A model generated the notes under the pieces. The model was not told the DNA's origin. It made no database searches and saw only the letters and a program-made list of their open reading frames with translations. 64,000 nucleotides of DNA from Cupriavidus necator N-1 (GTDB taxonomy: Bacteria; Pseudomonadota; Gammaproteobacteria; Burkholderiales; Burkholderiaceae), in the NCBI RefSeq assembly GCF_000219215.1, contig NC_015726.1, positions 2,480,001-2,544,000 of the forward strand, read 5' to 3'. This document shows positions 56,239-64,000 of this stretch, in pieces. How positions within the stretch are numbered: the stretch's first letter is position 1; the number at the start of each line of letters is the position of its first letter. The translations under genes and the position numbers were made by a program.

Positions 56239-57318
56239 TCAGGCGACGTGGGGGCTGGGATGCGCGCCAGGCACCTCTGTCTCCGGGGCGGGCTGTGCAG
56301 CGCCTGCGGCGCTGGATTTATCGGCAAAAGCCCGGGTAATGCGGGCGATCACGCCATTCTTGGCGGCATCATACCCGCGTTTGATGGCCCACTCAAAAGA
56401 ATGGGCATCGGCCGAGCCGTGGCTCTTGATCACCAGCCCGCGCAGCCCAAGCAGCGAGGCGCCGTTGTAGCGCGCCGGGTCGAGCCGCCTGGCCAGGCGC
56501 GACAGCACCGGCATGGCGACTGCGGCCAGCAGCTTGGTGAACCACGAGCGGGTGAATTCTTCCTTGATCATACTGCCGATCATCTTGGCCAGGCCCTCGG
56601 TGCTCTTGAGTGCCACGTTGCCGACAAAGCCGTCGCAGACCACGATGTCGGTAGTGCCCTTGAAGATGTCGTTGCCTTCCACGTTGCCGTAGAAGTTCAG
56701 CTCCGAGGCGCGCAGCAGTTCACCCGCACGCTTGACCACCTCATTGCCCTTGATGACTTCCTCGCCGATGTTCAGCAGGCCCACCGTGGGGTGGTCCTTG
56801 TGGTCGACCACGGCCACCATGGCTTCGGCCATGCGCGCGAACTGCAGCAGGTGCTCGGGCTCGCAGTCGGCATTGGCGCCCAGGTCCAGCACAGTGGTGC
56901 CCCAGCCTTGCTCGTTCGGGATGGTGGTGGCGATGGCCGGCCGCTCGATGCCTTCGAGCGTCTTAAGCACATAGCGCGACACCGCCATCAGCGCGCCGGT
57001 ATTGCCGGCGGAAATGCAGGCACCGGCCAGGCCTTCCTTGACCTGCGTGACGGCGACGCGCATCGAGGAATCCCTCTTCTTGCGCAGCGCCACCTCGACC
57101 GGGTCATCCATGGTGATGACCTCGGTGGCCTCGACGATAGTCACGCGCGGATGGTCCAGCGCGTGAAGCTTCTTCAGCTGCGTCCGGATGGGGTCGGGCA
57201 AGCCGACCAGCACCATCTCGGCGTCGTCGTGGCGGGATAGAAAACTGATCGCCGCAGGCACCGTCACGGAGACTCCGTGATCGCCGCCCATGCAGTCGAT
57301 AGCGATTTTGATCGTCAT
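56239..57318 (-). CDS. plsX: Phosphate acyltransferase PlsX
   Basis: Makes acyl-phosphate from acyl-ACP for phospholipid synthesis. 359 residues. Family stretches are [80 protein letters not shown] and [18 protein letters not shown]. The C terminus is longer than in E. coli. It is preceded by rpmF across a terminator-like hairpin and followed by fabH. Confidence 0.96.
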   Translation of the reverse strand: MTIKIAIDCMGGDHGVSVTVPAAISFLSRHDDAEMVLVGLPDPIRTQLKKLHALDHPRVTIVEATEVITMDDPVEVALRKKRDSSMRVAVTQVKEGLAGACISAGNTGALMAVSRYVLKTLEGIERPAIATTIPNEQGWGTTVLDLGANADCEPEHLLQFARMAEAMVAVVDHKDHPTVGLLNIGEEVIKGNEVVKRAGELLRASELNFYGNVEGNDIFKGTTDIVVCDGFVGNVALKSTEGLAKMIGSMIKEEFTRSWFTKLLAAVAMPVLSRLARRLDPARYNGASLLGLRGLVIKSHGSADAHSFEWAIKRGYDAAKNGVIARITRAFADKSSAAGAAQPAPETEVPGAHPSPHVA

Positions 57319-57379
57319 TGTTCCTGGTACGGATAGCGCGGCGGCGCACGCCACGCCCGGCGGGAAATCCGAGCGCCCA

Positions 57380-57414
57380 ACAAAAAAGCGGCAACGATCT
57401 TGCCGCTTTTTTGT
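57380..57414 (-). terminator. Hairpin between rpmF and plsX
   Basis: ACAAAAAAGCGGCAA-CGATC-TTGCCGCTTTTTTGT, flanked by A/T runs. It would terminate or partly terminate transcription after rpmF, leaving plsX to readthrough or a separate promoter. Confidence 0.85.
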
Positions 57415-57483
57415 CTCTGACCTTTTAGTGTCCGACCTACAGGCATGCGCGAGCGAGACGCAACGTCACGCCGAACGAAGCTA

Positions 57484-57663
57484 TCAGTCGTTCTTGGTCT
57501 TGATGACCTTGCGGCCACGGTAGTAGCCGTTCGGGCTGACGTGGTGACGCAGGTGGGTTTCGCCGGTGGTCGGCTCAACTGCCAGCGGCGCGGCCGACAG
57601 GTGATCGTGCGAACGGTGCATGCCGCGCTTGGACGGCGACTTCTTGTTCTGTTGAACAGCCAT
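57484..57663 (-). CDS. rpmF: 50S ribosomal protein L32
   Basis: 59 residues beginning [20 protein letters not shown] and ending [15 protein letters not shown] strong AAGGAG site precedes the ATG. The zinc-binding cysteines found in some L32 proteins are absent, as in the zinc-free type. It follows yceD by about 120 bases, the typical yceD-rpmF pair. Too short to appear in simple ORF lists. Confidence 0.96.
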   Translation of the reverse strand: MAVQQNKKSPSKRGMHRSHDHLSAAPLAVEPTTGETHLRHHVSPNGYYRGRKVIKTKND

Positions 57664-57782
57664 GATGACTCCTTCGAGAATTTTTCAATATTAACACACG
57701 CATCCCGCCCAAGGCGTAGCCGGGGCCCGGCCGGATGCTTCAGATTCACCTGCAAGACCTTGCGCACCGCCTGTCGGCGGCA

Positions 57783-58373
57783 TCAATGCTTGGTCTTCAG
57801 GCCGGCCAGCGCCGCAAAGGGCGAAGGTCGCTTTTCTTCCTCAGGCTCAGCCTCTGGCTGCGCCTCGCCGTCCGAACCGGTCACGAGGCTTTCGTGCACC
57901 GTCGGGCAGACGTCATGCTTGGGGGCCACCGGCAACGCCAGCAGCACTTCATCTTCAATCAGGTCCAGCAGCGAGAAATGCTTCGAGCCGGCGATCACGT
58001 CGACTTCGTCGTCGTCCATCGGCGCGGCGTCGGCCGCTTCCTCGCTCTCCACCACCTCGAAACGCGTTGCCGTATCGATCGGCTCGGCATAGGGGGCCAG
58101 GCAGCGCTGGCAATCCAGCCATATCCGGCCCTGCACGGTCACGTCGAGAAACAGCCGCCGCGCCACCGGGGCGCCCGGCTCGGCCGCCTCTTCACGCATG
58201 AAGCCAGTGGCCGTATAGGCAAACGTCTCATCGGGTGCCGAGGCTGGCGCTTGCGCGGCGGTCTCGGCTAAGATGCGCGGCAAATCCCGCACCGCCACGT
58301 CGCCGGCCAGGCTTTCACCCTTCCGGCACAAGGCGAAGAGATCAAGCGCGCGCAGGTCAATCGGCTGGGTCAT
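57783..58373 (-). CDS. yceD: YceD/DUF177 family protein
   Basis: 196 residues. The family cysteine motif is WLDCQRCLAPYAEPID, the acidic DDDEVDVIAGSKHFSLLDLI follows, and a further cysteine is in PKHDVCPTVHES. YceD proteins occur just before rpmF in most proteobacteria and have been tied to 23S rRNA accumulation; the mechanism is not settled. It is divergent from maf. Confidence 0.88.
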   Translation of the reverse strand: MTQPIDLRALDLFALCRKGESLAGDVAVRDLPRILAETAAQAPASAPDETFAYTATGFMREEAAEPGAPVARRLFLDVTVQGRIWLDCQRCLAPYAEPIDTATRFEVVESEEAADAAPMDDDEVDVIAGSKHFSLLDLIEDEVLLALPVAPKHDVCPTVHESLVTGSDGEAQPEAEPEEEKRPSPFAALAGLKTKH

Positions 58374-58579
58374 GTGCGTGGCTCCGGTCGCTATACAATG
58401 ACTGGTTCACCACATTCCACGCCTGTCGGACTACGGGCCGCGCACATTGGCGGCACTGCGCCCGGGTGCGGATGCGGCTAAACGCGCGATTGTACGACGT
58501 AAACCGTGCCGAGGTCAAAGGTCTTGCAACGCGGGCCGCACCTTTTACTGTTTCGCTTCCTGTTCCGATTCCATTACTT

Positions 58580-59179
58580 ATGTCCCCAGACCCCCGCCCA
58601 AGCCTGATCCTTGGCTCCGGCTCGCCCTACCGCCGCGAATTGCTGGCGCGCCTGCGCATTCCGTTCGAGGTGGCCGTGCCCGACATCGACGAAACCCCGC
58701 TTGCCGGCGAAGCGCCCGAAGCCACCGCGCTGCGCCTGTCACAGCGCAAGGCCGAAGCCATTGCCGCACGCCATCCGGGCGTGCTGGTGATCGGCTCGGA
58801 CCAGGTGCTGACCCTGGACGGCGAACAGATGGGCAAGCCCGGCACGCACGAGAAAGCCGTGGCGCAACTGCGCCGCATGCGCGGGCGCACCGCCACCTTC
58901 CACTCGGCCCTGTGCCTGCTGGACGCACGCACCGGCACCGTGCAGTTGGCCGACGTGCAGACCCGCGTGACCATGCGCGACCTGACCGACGCTGAAATCG
59001 AAACCTACCTGCAGCTGGAGCGCCCCTACGACGTGGCCGGCAGCGCCAAGTCCGAAGGCCTGGGCATCACGCTGCTGGAACGCGTCGAGTCGGACGACCC
59101 GACCGCACTGGTCGGCCTGCCGCTGATCGCGCTGACCGGCATGCTGCGCCAGGCCGGCTACCCTCTTCTTTCCGCATGA
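58580..59179 (+). CDS. maf: Maf-family nucleotide pyrophosphatase
   Basis: 199 residues. N terminus LILGSGSPYRRELLARL and the conserved Arg/Asp stretch VIGSDQVLTLDGEQMGKPG, then GRTATFHSALCLLD, YDVAGSAKSEGLGITLLERV. Maf proteins remove non-canonical or modified nucleoside triphosphates; this one resembles the YceF subgroup. The ATG at 58580 places the first strand at the start; a longer frame has no support. The next gene starts 17 bases after the stop. Confidence 0.9.
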   Translation: MSPDPRPSLILGSGSPYRRELLARLRIPFEVAVPDIDETPLAGEAPEATALRLSQRKAEAIAARHPGVLVIGSDQVLTLDGEQMGKPGTHEKAVAQLRRMRGRTATFHSALCLLDARTGTVQLADVQTRVTMRDLTDAEIETYLQLERPYDVAGSAKSEGLGITLLERVESDDPTALVGLPLIALTGMLRQAGYPLLSA

Positions 59180-59195
59180 CCCGCACGAGCCCACG

Positions 59196-59927
59196 ATGAG
59201 CGGCACTCTTTACCTGATCCCCAATACCCTCGGCAAGCGCGACGAAGCCGACCCACTGGCCGACGTGATCCCGGCCGGCGTGCAGCAGGTCGCGGCCAAC
59301 CTCGATTACCTCGTCGCCGAGAACGCCAAGACCGCGCGCGCCTTCCTGAAGAAGCTGGGCGAGACCACGCCGCTGGCGCGCCCGATCCAGCAGATCGAGA
59401 TCCGCGAACTGAACGTCAACACGCGCGCCGACGCCCTGGCCGCGCTACTTGTCCCGCTCGAAGCCGGCCGAGACGGCGGCCTGCTGTCCGAGGCCGGCGT
59501 GCCGGCGGTGGCCGATCCCGGCGCCGACCTGGTACGGCTGGCCCATGCGCGCCGCATCCGCGTGCGGCCGCTGGTCGGGCCCAGCTCGATCCTGCTGGCG
59601 GTGATGGGCTCGGGCCTGAACGGCCAGAGCTTTGCCTTCAACGGCTACCTGCCGGTCGATGCCGGCGAGCGCGCGCAGCGCCTGCGTGAGCTGGAGCAGC
59701 GCTCGCGCAAGTCCAGCCAGACCCAGGTGTTCATCGAAACGCCCTACCGCAATGCGGCGCTGCTGGAAGCCATGCGCCAGCACTGCGCCGGCACCACGCT
59801 GCTGTCCGTGGCCGTGGACCTGACCCTGCCGGGCGAGACCATCGTCACGCTGCCGCTGTCAGACTGGCGTCCCGAGCGGATCGACCTGCACAAGCGCCCG
59901 GCGATCTTCTCGCTACTGGCCATGTAA
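59196..59927 (+). CDS. Tetrapyrrole-methylase-family SAM-dependent methyltransferase
   Basis: 243 residues with the fold seen in RsmI (16S rRNA 2'-O-methyltransferase) and its relatives: an N-terminal LYLIPNTLGKRDEADPLADV, the loop LLSEAGVPAVADPGADLVR (compare SEAG.P..SDPG of RsmI) and VGPSSILLAVMGSGLNGQSF. The N terminus differs from true RsmI, which has a different GNL-type motif, so I leave the symbol blank. It probably forms an operon with maf (17-base spacing). A terminator follows. Confidence 0.82.
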   Translation: MSGTLYLIPNTLGKRDEADPLADVIPAGVQQVAANLDYLVAENAKTARAFLKKLGETTPLARPIQQIEIRELNVNTRADALAALLVPLEAGRDGGLLSEAGVPAVADPGADLVRLAHARRIRVRPLVGPSSILLAVMGSGLNGQSFAFNGYLPVDAGERAQRLRELEQRSRKSSQTQVFIETPYRNAALLEAMRQHCAGTTLLSVAVDLTLPGETIVTLPLSDWRPERIDLHKRPAIFSLLAM

Positions 59928-59932
59928 GCAAC

Positions 59933-59963
59933 GGCAAAGGGGGCGCGAACGCCCCCTTTGTCA
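59933..59963. terminator. Terminator between convergent genes
   Basis: CAAAGGGGGCG-CGAA-CGCCCCCTTTG, a strong stem lying after the methyltransferase stop and before the sppA stop. Confidence 0.82.
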
Positions 59964-59984
59964 TTGCCGCGGCACCATCCAGGC

Positions 59985-61169
59985 TCAGTGCATGCCCTGC
60001 ATGCGGTTGCTCCACAGCATGGTCTTCATCGCCGCTGAGCCCACTGCCGCGCCAAAGCGCTTGGCCACGCGCTCGGCGATGTTTTCCTTGACGGTGTAGT
60101 CGACGATGTCCGCGGCCTTGAGCACATCGCGCGCGACATAGTCGGCACTACCCAGCCCGTCGGCCAGGCCCAGCTCTATGGCGCGCTCACCCGACCAGAA
60201 CAGGCCGGAGAACAGCTCCGGATCATCCTTGAGCCGGTCGCCGCGCCCTTCCTTGACCACGTCGATGAACTGCTGGTGGATCTGCTTGAGCATGGCTTCA
60301 GCAAAGGCCTTCTGCTTGGGCACCTGCGGCGAGAACGGGTCCAGCATGCCCTTGTTGGCGCCCGAGGTGTACAGCCGGCGCTCCACGCCCAGCTTGTCCA
60401 TCAGCCCGGTAAAGCCAAAACCATCCATCAGGACGCCGATCGAGCCCACGATGCTGGCCTTGTCAACATAGATCTTGTCGGCCGCCGCGGCCACGTAATA
60501 GCCGCCCGAGGCGCAGATCTCTTCCACCACCACATAGAACGGCTTGGACGGATGAAGCTTGCGCAGCCGCTGGATCTCATCGTTGATGATGCCCGCCTGC
60601 ACCGGCGATCCGCCCGGCGAGTTGATCTTCAGGATCACGCCGGCGGCATTGCTGTCAGCAAACGCCGCCTGCAGCGAGGCATTGATCGACTCCGCGCTGG
60701 CCGGGGTGCCCGCGGCGATCTCGCCCTCCAGCGTGACCATGGCCGTATGGCGGCCCCCGGTGCCGATGGTGCCATCGCCCTTGAAGTCGAACACCGCGAC
60801 CAGGAGCAGCCCCAGCAACGCCAGCCCGACAAATCGGAAGAAGATGCGCCAGCGCCGTGCCGCGCGCTGCTCGCGCAGCGATGCGGTCAGCACTTTTTCC
60901 AGCAGATCGCGCTCCCAGCCGGTGCCGCTGCCAACCGGGGGCCCCGCGGTGGCACCGGCCATGCGCGCCTCGCGCTCGCGCGCTTCACGCCTTGCCGCGT
61001 CGTCGCCGGCGCGCAATTCGTCTTCCAGTGGGTAGTCGGCGCGCGGTGCGGTGACCAGGCGCTCGGACTCCGCCTGGGGCGCCCCTTCGCGCGGCTCACC
61101 CTCGCCGGCTGGCTTGTGCTCGTCCGGCTGACCCGATTCACCCGATGGCGGCTTCTGTTGTTCTGTCAT
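59985..61169 (-). CDS. sppA: Signal peptide peptidase SppA-like (S49) protease
   Basis: 394 residues. A Glu/Ala/Pro-rich cytoplasmic N terminus of about 110 residues precedes one membrane helix (FFRFVGLALLGLLLVAVFDF). The S49 protease domain follows with VILKINSPGGSPVQAGIIND, the catalytic Ser in VVEEICASGGYYVAAAADKI, and the catalytic Lys in RLYTSGANKGMLDPFSP. It is the short, single-domain SohB/SppA type. It probably degrades membrane-embedded signal peptide remnants. Next to a Rieske protein and gph on the same strand. Confidence 0.9.
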   Translation of the reverse strand: MTEQQKPPSGESGQPDEHKPAGEGEPREGAPQAESERLVTAPRADYPLEDELRAGDDAARREAREREARMAGATAGPPVGSGTGWERDLLEKVLTASLREQRAARRWRIFFRFVGLALLGLLLVAVFDFKGDGTIGTGGRHTAMVTLEGEIAAGTPASAESINASLQAAFADSNAAGVILKINSPGGSPVQAGIINDEIQRLRKLHPSKPFYVVVEEICASGGYYVAAAADKIYVDKASIVGSIGVLMDGFGFTGLMDKLGVERRLYTSGANKGMLDPFSPQVPKQKAFAEAMLKQIHQQFIDVVKEGRGDRLKDDPELFSGLFWSGERAIELGLADGLGSADYVARDVLKAADIVDYTVKENIAERVAKRFGAAVGSAAMKTMLWSNRMQGMH

Positions 61170-61248
61170 GCAAATCGCTCGTGGAAACGCCTGGCAACCC
61201 AGGCCTGGAAATACAACGGCCGGCCCGACCGCCGGCCCTGCCCGTCAT

Positions 61249-61647
61249 TCAGGCACCGTCCATGCGCGCAGCGATCCGGTATGGCGCTTCCGGCAACCAG
61301 TAGACGTGGCCGTCGCGCTCCTCGATGCGCAGCTTGGCCAGCGATGCACCGCGGCAGGGACCGCCGACGCACTCGCCGCTGTCCGGCGCATAAACCGCGC
61401 CATGTGTGGCGCACATCAAGTATAGGCCTGAGGTATCGAAGAACCGGCCTTCCTGCCAGTCCAGCTCCATCGGCACATGGGCGCACTGGTTCAGGTAACC
61501 GTGCGCGGCGCCGTCGAAACGCACCACGAAAGCGCCGATCTCGCGCTGGTCCAGCGCCACCGAGAAGCGCACGCCCAGGCCGCCTTCCTCCAAGTCCGCG
61601 GCAGCGCACAGCCGCACCGGTGCCTGGCCGGCCGCTGCCTCAGGCAT
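61249..61647 (-). CDS. Small Rieske [2Fe-2S] protein
   Basis: 132 residues. Rieske cluster ligands appear as NQCAHVPMELDW (Cys-x-His) and LMCATHGAVYAPDSGECVGG (Cys-x2-His). No membrane anchor, so it is a soluble monomeric Rieske ferredoxin rather than a cytochrome bc1 subunit. It overlaps the gph stop by eight bases and lies upstream of sppA. A redox role is likely; no partner reductase or oxygenase is nearby. Confidence 0.85.
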   Translation of the reverse strand: MPEAAAGQAPVRLCAAADLEEGGLGVRFSVALDQREIGAFVVRFDGAAHGYLNQCAHVPMELDWQEGRFFDTSGLYLMCATHGAVYAPDSGECVGGPCRGASLAKLRIEERDGHVYWLPEAPYRIAARMDGA

Positions 61648-62299
61648 GGGCCAGCAGCCAGTCGGTCAGGTCGGGGATGGAGGTCGCGCAATGCACCGGC
61701 GCCATCGCGCGCAGCGAATCTGCGGGATGTGCACCATAGCACACGCCAATCCCCTTGGCGCCGGCATTGGCCGCCATCTGCAGGTCATGGGTGGTGTCGC
61801 CGACCATCACCGTGCGCTCCACGTCCTGGCCCAGCTCGCGGGTCAGCTCGTGCAGCATGGCCGGGTGTGGCTTGGAGAAGGTTTCGTCGGCACAGCGCGT
61901 GGCGTCGAACAGGCGGGTCAGGCCGCTCGCGGCCAGCGCGCGCTGCAAGCCGACGCGGGTCTTGCCGGTGGCCACGCCAAGAAAATAGTGTTCGCCGCGC
62001 AGGGTCTCCAGCATTTCGCGCACGCCGTCGAACAGCACCAGGTCGGCGTCGCGAGCGAGGAAGTGGTAGCGGTAGCGTTCGGCCAGGCGCGGGTAGTCGG
62101 CGGGGTCCAGCGTCGGCACCGCGTAAGACAGCGCATCCTTCAGGCCCAGCCCGATCACGTGGCTGGCGGCCCTGTCATCCGGCACCGGCAGGCCCAGGTC
62201 GCGGCTGGCAAGCTGGATGCACTTGGCGATGGTCGGGGTCGAGTCCATCAGCGTCCCGTCCCAGTCGAAAACGATCAGGTCAAATTGTTGCCTGGCCAT
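61640..62299 (-). CDS. gph: HAD phosphatase, phosphoglycolate phosphatase-like
   Basis: 219 residues. HAD motif I FDLIVFDWDGTLMDST (DxD), motif II GVATGKTR, motif III CADETFSKPHPAMLHELTRE and motif IV MVGDTTHDLQMAANAGAKGI. The cap type fits the Gph/YjjG-like group. Could dephosphorylate 2-phosphoglycolate or a related sugar phosphate. It is between rluC and the Rieske gene. Substrate inferred from family. Confidence 0.82.
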   Translation of the reverse strand: MARQQFDLIVFDWDGTLMDSTPTIAKCIQLASRDLGLPVPDDRAASHVIGLGLKDALSYAVPTLDPADYPRLAERYRYHFLARDADLVLFDGVREMLETLRGEHYFLGVATGKTRVGLQRALAASGLTRLFDATRCADETFSKPHPAMLHELTRELGQDVERTVMVGDTTHDLQMAANAGAKGIGVCYGAHPADSLRAMAPVHCATSIPDLTDWLLAHA

Positions 62300-62329
62300 G
62301 GAAGTCCTTGTGGCGTTTGATGCACTTTC

Positions 62330-63334
62330 CTACTCCGGGGCATGCAGTTCACGCAATTGTTGCAGGAATCCGACGCACTCGTCGGGCAGCGGCGCTTCCA
62401 CCGCCAGCGGCTCGCCCGTGGCCGGGTGGATAAACACCAGCCGGTGGGCGTGCAGGAACATGCGTTTGAGGCCCGGCTTGGCACCGGAACGCGCCAGCGC
62501 CTTGTTCAGCGAGAAGTCGCCATATTTTTCGTCCCCGACAATCGGGAAGCCCGAGTGGGCCAGGTGAACGCGGATCTGGTGGGTACGGCCAGTCTTCAGC
62601 TCGGCCTCCAGCAGGGTGAAGCCCTGGAAGGCCTCGACCCGGTTGAACACGGTGTGCGAGGCCAGCCCGTCGGCCTGCACCCGCACCCGGCGCTCGCCGT
62701 CCGGCGTGCTGTACTTATATAGAGGCAGCTTCACATGCTGGCGCGCGTTCGGGAATTCGCCGGCCACGCAGGCGAAATAGCGCTTGTCCATCGCGCTGCC
62801 GCGAATCTGCTCGTGCAGGTGGACCAACGCCGAGCGCTTCTTGGCCAGCACCAGGATGCCGGAGGTCTCGCGATCGAGCCGGTGCACCAGTTCCAGGAAC
62901 TTGGCCTGGGGCCGGGACCGGCGCAATTGCTCGATCACACCGAAGGCCACGCCCGAGCCGCCGTGCACGGCCACGCCGGCCGGCTTGTTGATCACCAGCA
63001 GCTGGGCGTCCTCAAACAGCACCGGGAATTCGCCCGCTGGCACATGCTGGGCATTGTCCGATTGCGCCGAATTCGCCACCCGCATTGGCGGAATGCGCAC
63101 GACATCACCCGACTGCAGGCGATAAGTGGCATCGATCCGGCCCTTATTGACGCGAACTTCACCCGAACGCAGCACCCGGTAGATATGGCTCTTGGGCACG
63201 CCCTTGGCCACCTTCAGCAGGAAATTGTCAATGCGCTGACCTTCCGAGCCTTCGTCAATCGTGACATACGCCACCTGTGGGCTGGCCGGCGCAGCTTCGG
63301 CAGCCTTTTCAATTTGATGGCGTAACTCATTCAT
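62330..63334 (-). CDS. rluC: 23S rRNA pseudouridine synthase RluC
   Basis: 334 residues. S4 RNA-binding domain (about 40-100: RIDNFLLKVAKGVPKSHIYR, LRSGEVRVNKGRIDATYRLQ) and the pseudouridine synthase domain with catalytic Asp in LELVHRLDRETSGILVLAKK. RHVKLPLYKYST-type and GRTHQIRVHLAHSGFPIVGD segments are family-typical. E. coli RluC makes pseudouridines 955, 2504 and 2580. The ATG at 63332-63334 is the first good start; the longer ORF to 63451 is AT-rich and not coding-like. Divergent from the region where rne is expected. Confidence 0.94.
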   Translation of the reverse strand: MNELRHQIEKAAEAAPASPQVAYVTIDEGSEGQRIDNFLLKVAKGVPKSHIYRVLRSGEVRVNKGRIDATYRLQSGDVVRIPPMRVANSAQSDNAQHVPAGEFPVLFEDAQLLVINKPAGVAVHGGSGVAFGVIEQLRRSRPQAKFLELVHRLDRETSGILVLAKKRSALVHLHEQIRGSAMDKRYFACVAGEFPNARQHVKLPLYKYSTPDGERRVRVQADGLASHTVFNRVEAFQGFTLLEAELKTGRTHQIRVHLAHSGFPIVGDEKYGDFSLNKALARSGAKPGLKRMFLHAHRLVFIHPATGEPLAVEAPLPDECVGFLQQLRELHAPE

Positions 63335-64000
63335 TTTCAATATAATTTCCTCGCTGTCCCGGCTTGTGGCCGGCAGCGCAAGACCTGTGTAAGCGATTGA
63401 TCTTCGAGTTTTCTTGGATTTTTCGCATTCTACACTTGGGGTTGCCGCCAACCCCGCCCGTCTCCCGCAACTTTGCGTTCCGCCAAGCGCCAGACGGGCA
63501 AATGGCAGTAAAAAGCAGCACGCACGGTGCCGCCGGCATGCAGGAAGTCGCCCAAAGGAGGCTTCGGCGAGGCAGGCGGTGACGTGGGAACTGAGTGTTC
63601 AGGTAAAACAGAATTTAAAGGCGGATGCCACTGCCGGCATCCGCTTCGGTGAGAGAAGTCCTGCCCGCACCGGGAAACGGTGCCGGCCGGCAGGTTAGCC
63701 TGCCGCCTGACTGGAAATACCGGCGCCCGGTCGCAGAATTCCAAGAAGTAGTAGGTGCGCCCGCCAGGAGCAGTCAGGCAGCAACGGCAACCATGCCGTG
63801 TCCGAAAAATTTGCTCTTTGACGCGTCTAGGCCTTCCGCGGCCGGCCGCGATGCCGCCGGCGCCGGTTGCGCCGGCGTTCAGCATCGCCTCCGGCACGGG
63901 AACGCGCCGGATGTCTGCGCAAGAGCAGCCTCCGGTGTTCTCTCCTGCCCCGCGGACGTTACCCCGACGTCATCGCTCTCTTTCACCCGCGCCCAGCCGC
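63335..64000. other. Long untranslated region, possibly rne leader
   Basis: 666 bases with no ORF I would defend; the 155-residue minus-strand ORF at 63430-63897 is low-complexity. Features include a GGCGGATGCC/GGCATCCGC hairpin (63619-63643) and other GC-rich inverted repeats up to the edge. In many proteobacteria rluC is divergent from rne, whose mRNA has a long structured 5' leader that RNase E itself cuts. That would explain this gap, but rne is outside the window, so this is inference. Confidence 0.4.

Noticed and set aside
63430..63897. 155-residue minus-strand ORF at the right end
   Set aside because: Low-complexity Arg/Gly/Cys content, no ribosome-binding site, no family motif.

Overview
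This is a GC-rich, densely coding chromosomal segment of a betaproteobacterium in the Burkholderiaceae, most likely Cupriavidus or a close relative. The genus call is inference from three things: the protein sequences, the gene order yceD-rpmF-plsX-fabHDG-acpP-fabF / rpoE-rseA-rseB-degP / lepA-lepB-rnc-era-recO-pdxJ-acpS, and an EarP/Arg32-type EF-P pair. I see no insertion sequence, prophage, CRISPR array or integrase. The window is mostly core genome with a few less familiar genes between the housekeeping blocks.

Layout. 1-4.5 kb: the start of purU (runs off the left edge), a Nudix hydrolase, and glpK-glpD for glycerol use. 4.5-7.9 kb: small genes of which several are exported, including two lysozyme-inhibitor-like proteins (MliC and LprI types). 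8.2-10.6 kb: a complete YfiR-YfiN-YfiB type cyclic-di-GMP signalling operon. 10.6-12.8 kb: a small unknown protein, a D-amino-acid aminotransferase-like enzyme, a GNAT acetyltransferase and tRNA-Ser(GGA). 12.9-17 kb: acs followed by a large sodium:solute symporter, probably an acetate-use unit. 17.3-21.6 kb: an EamA transporter, a UPF0114 membrane protein, class I fumarase and murI. 21.6-23.9 kb: a tandem-AAA ATPase of unknown role. 24.2-27.6 kb: an iron/heme region with two Fur-box-like sites, a 21-residue membrane micropeptide, tonB-exbB-exbD, hemP, a probable structured RNA and a GlcG/HbpS-type protein.

27.7-32.4 kb: a secreted 12-residue-repeat protein, a Tyr/Pro-rich exported protein, tRNA-Leu(TAA), a yeiH-type membrane protein divergent from a LysR regulator, and a CPA2 antiporter. 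32.7-36.1 kb: uvrC-pgsA-tRNA-Gly-tRNA-Gly-tRNA-Cys, resembling the enterobacterial uvrC-pgsA-glyW-cysT order. 36.2-38.2 kb: earP and efp. 38.2-50.96 kb: one long minus-strand series that runs from the envelope-stress sigma factor and its regulators through DegP, LepA, signal peptidase, RNase III, Era, RecO, PdxJ and AcpS to NagZ. 51-58.4 kb: the fatty-acid and phospholipid initiation cluster with rpmF and yceD. 58.6-63.3 kb: maf, a tetrapyrrole-methylase-family enzyme, an SppA-like peptidase, a Rieske protein, gph and rluC. The last 666 bases hold no convincing gene and may be the leader of rne, which often lies divergent from rluC; rne itself is not in the window.

I did not find a clearly new multi-gene system. 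The best candidates for something undescribed are the tandem-AAA gene with its large terminal hairpin, the structured RNA after hemP, the Fur-linked micropeptide before tonB, the repeat protein at 27.7-28.0 kb, and the EF-hand-like loop in the symporter.
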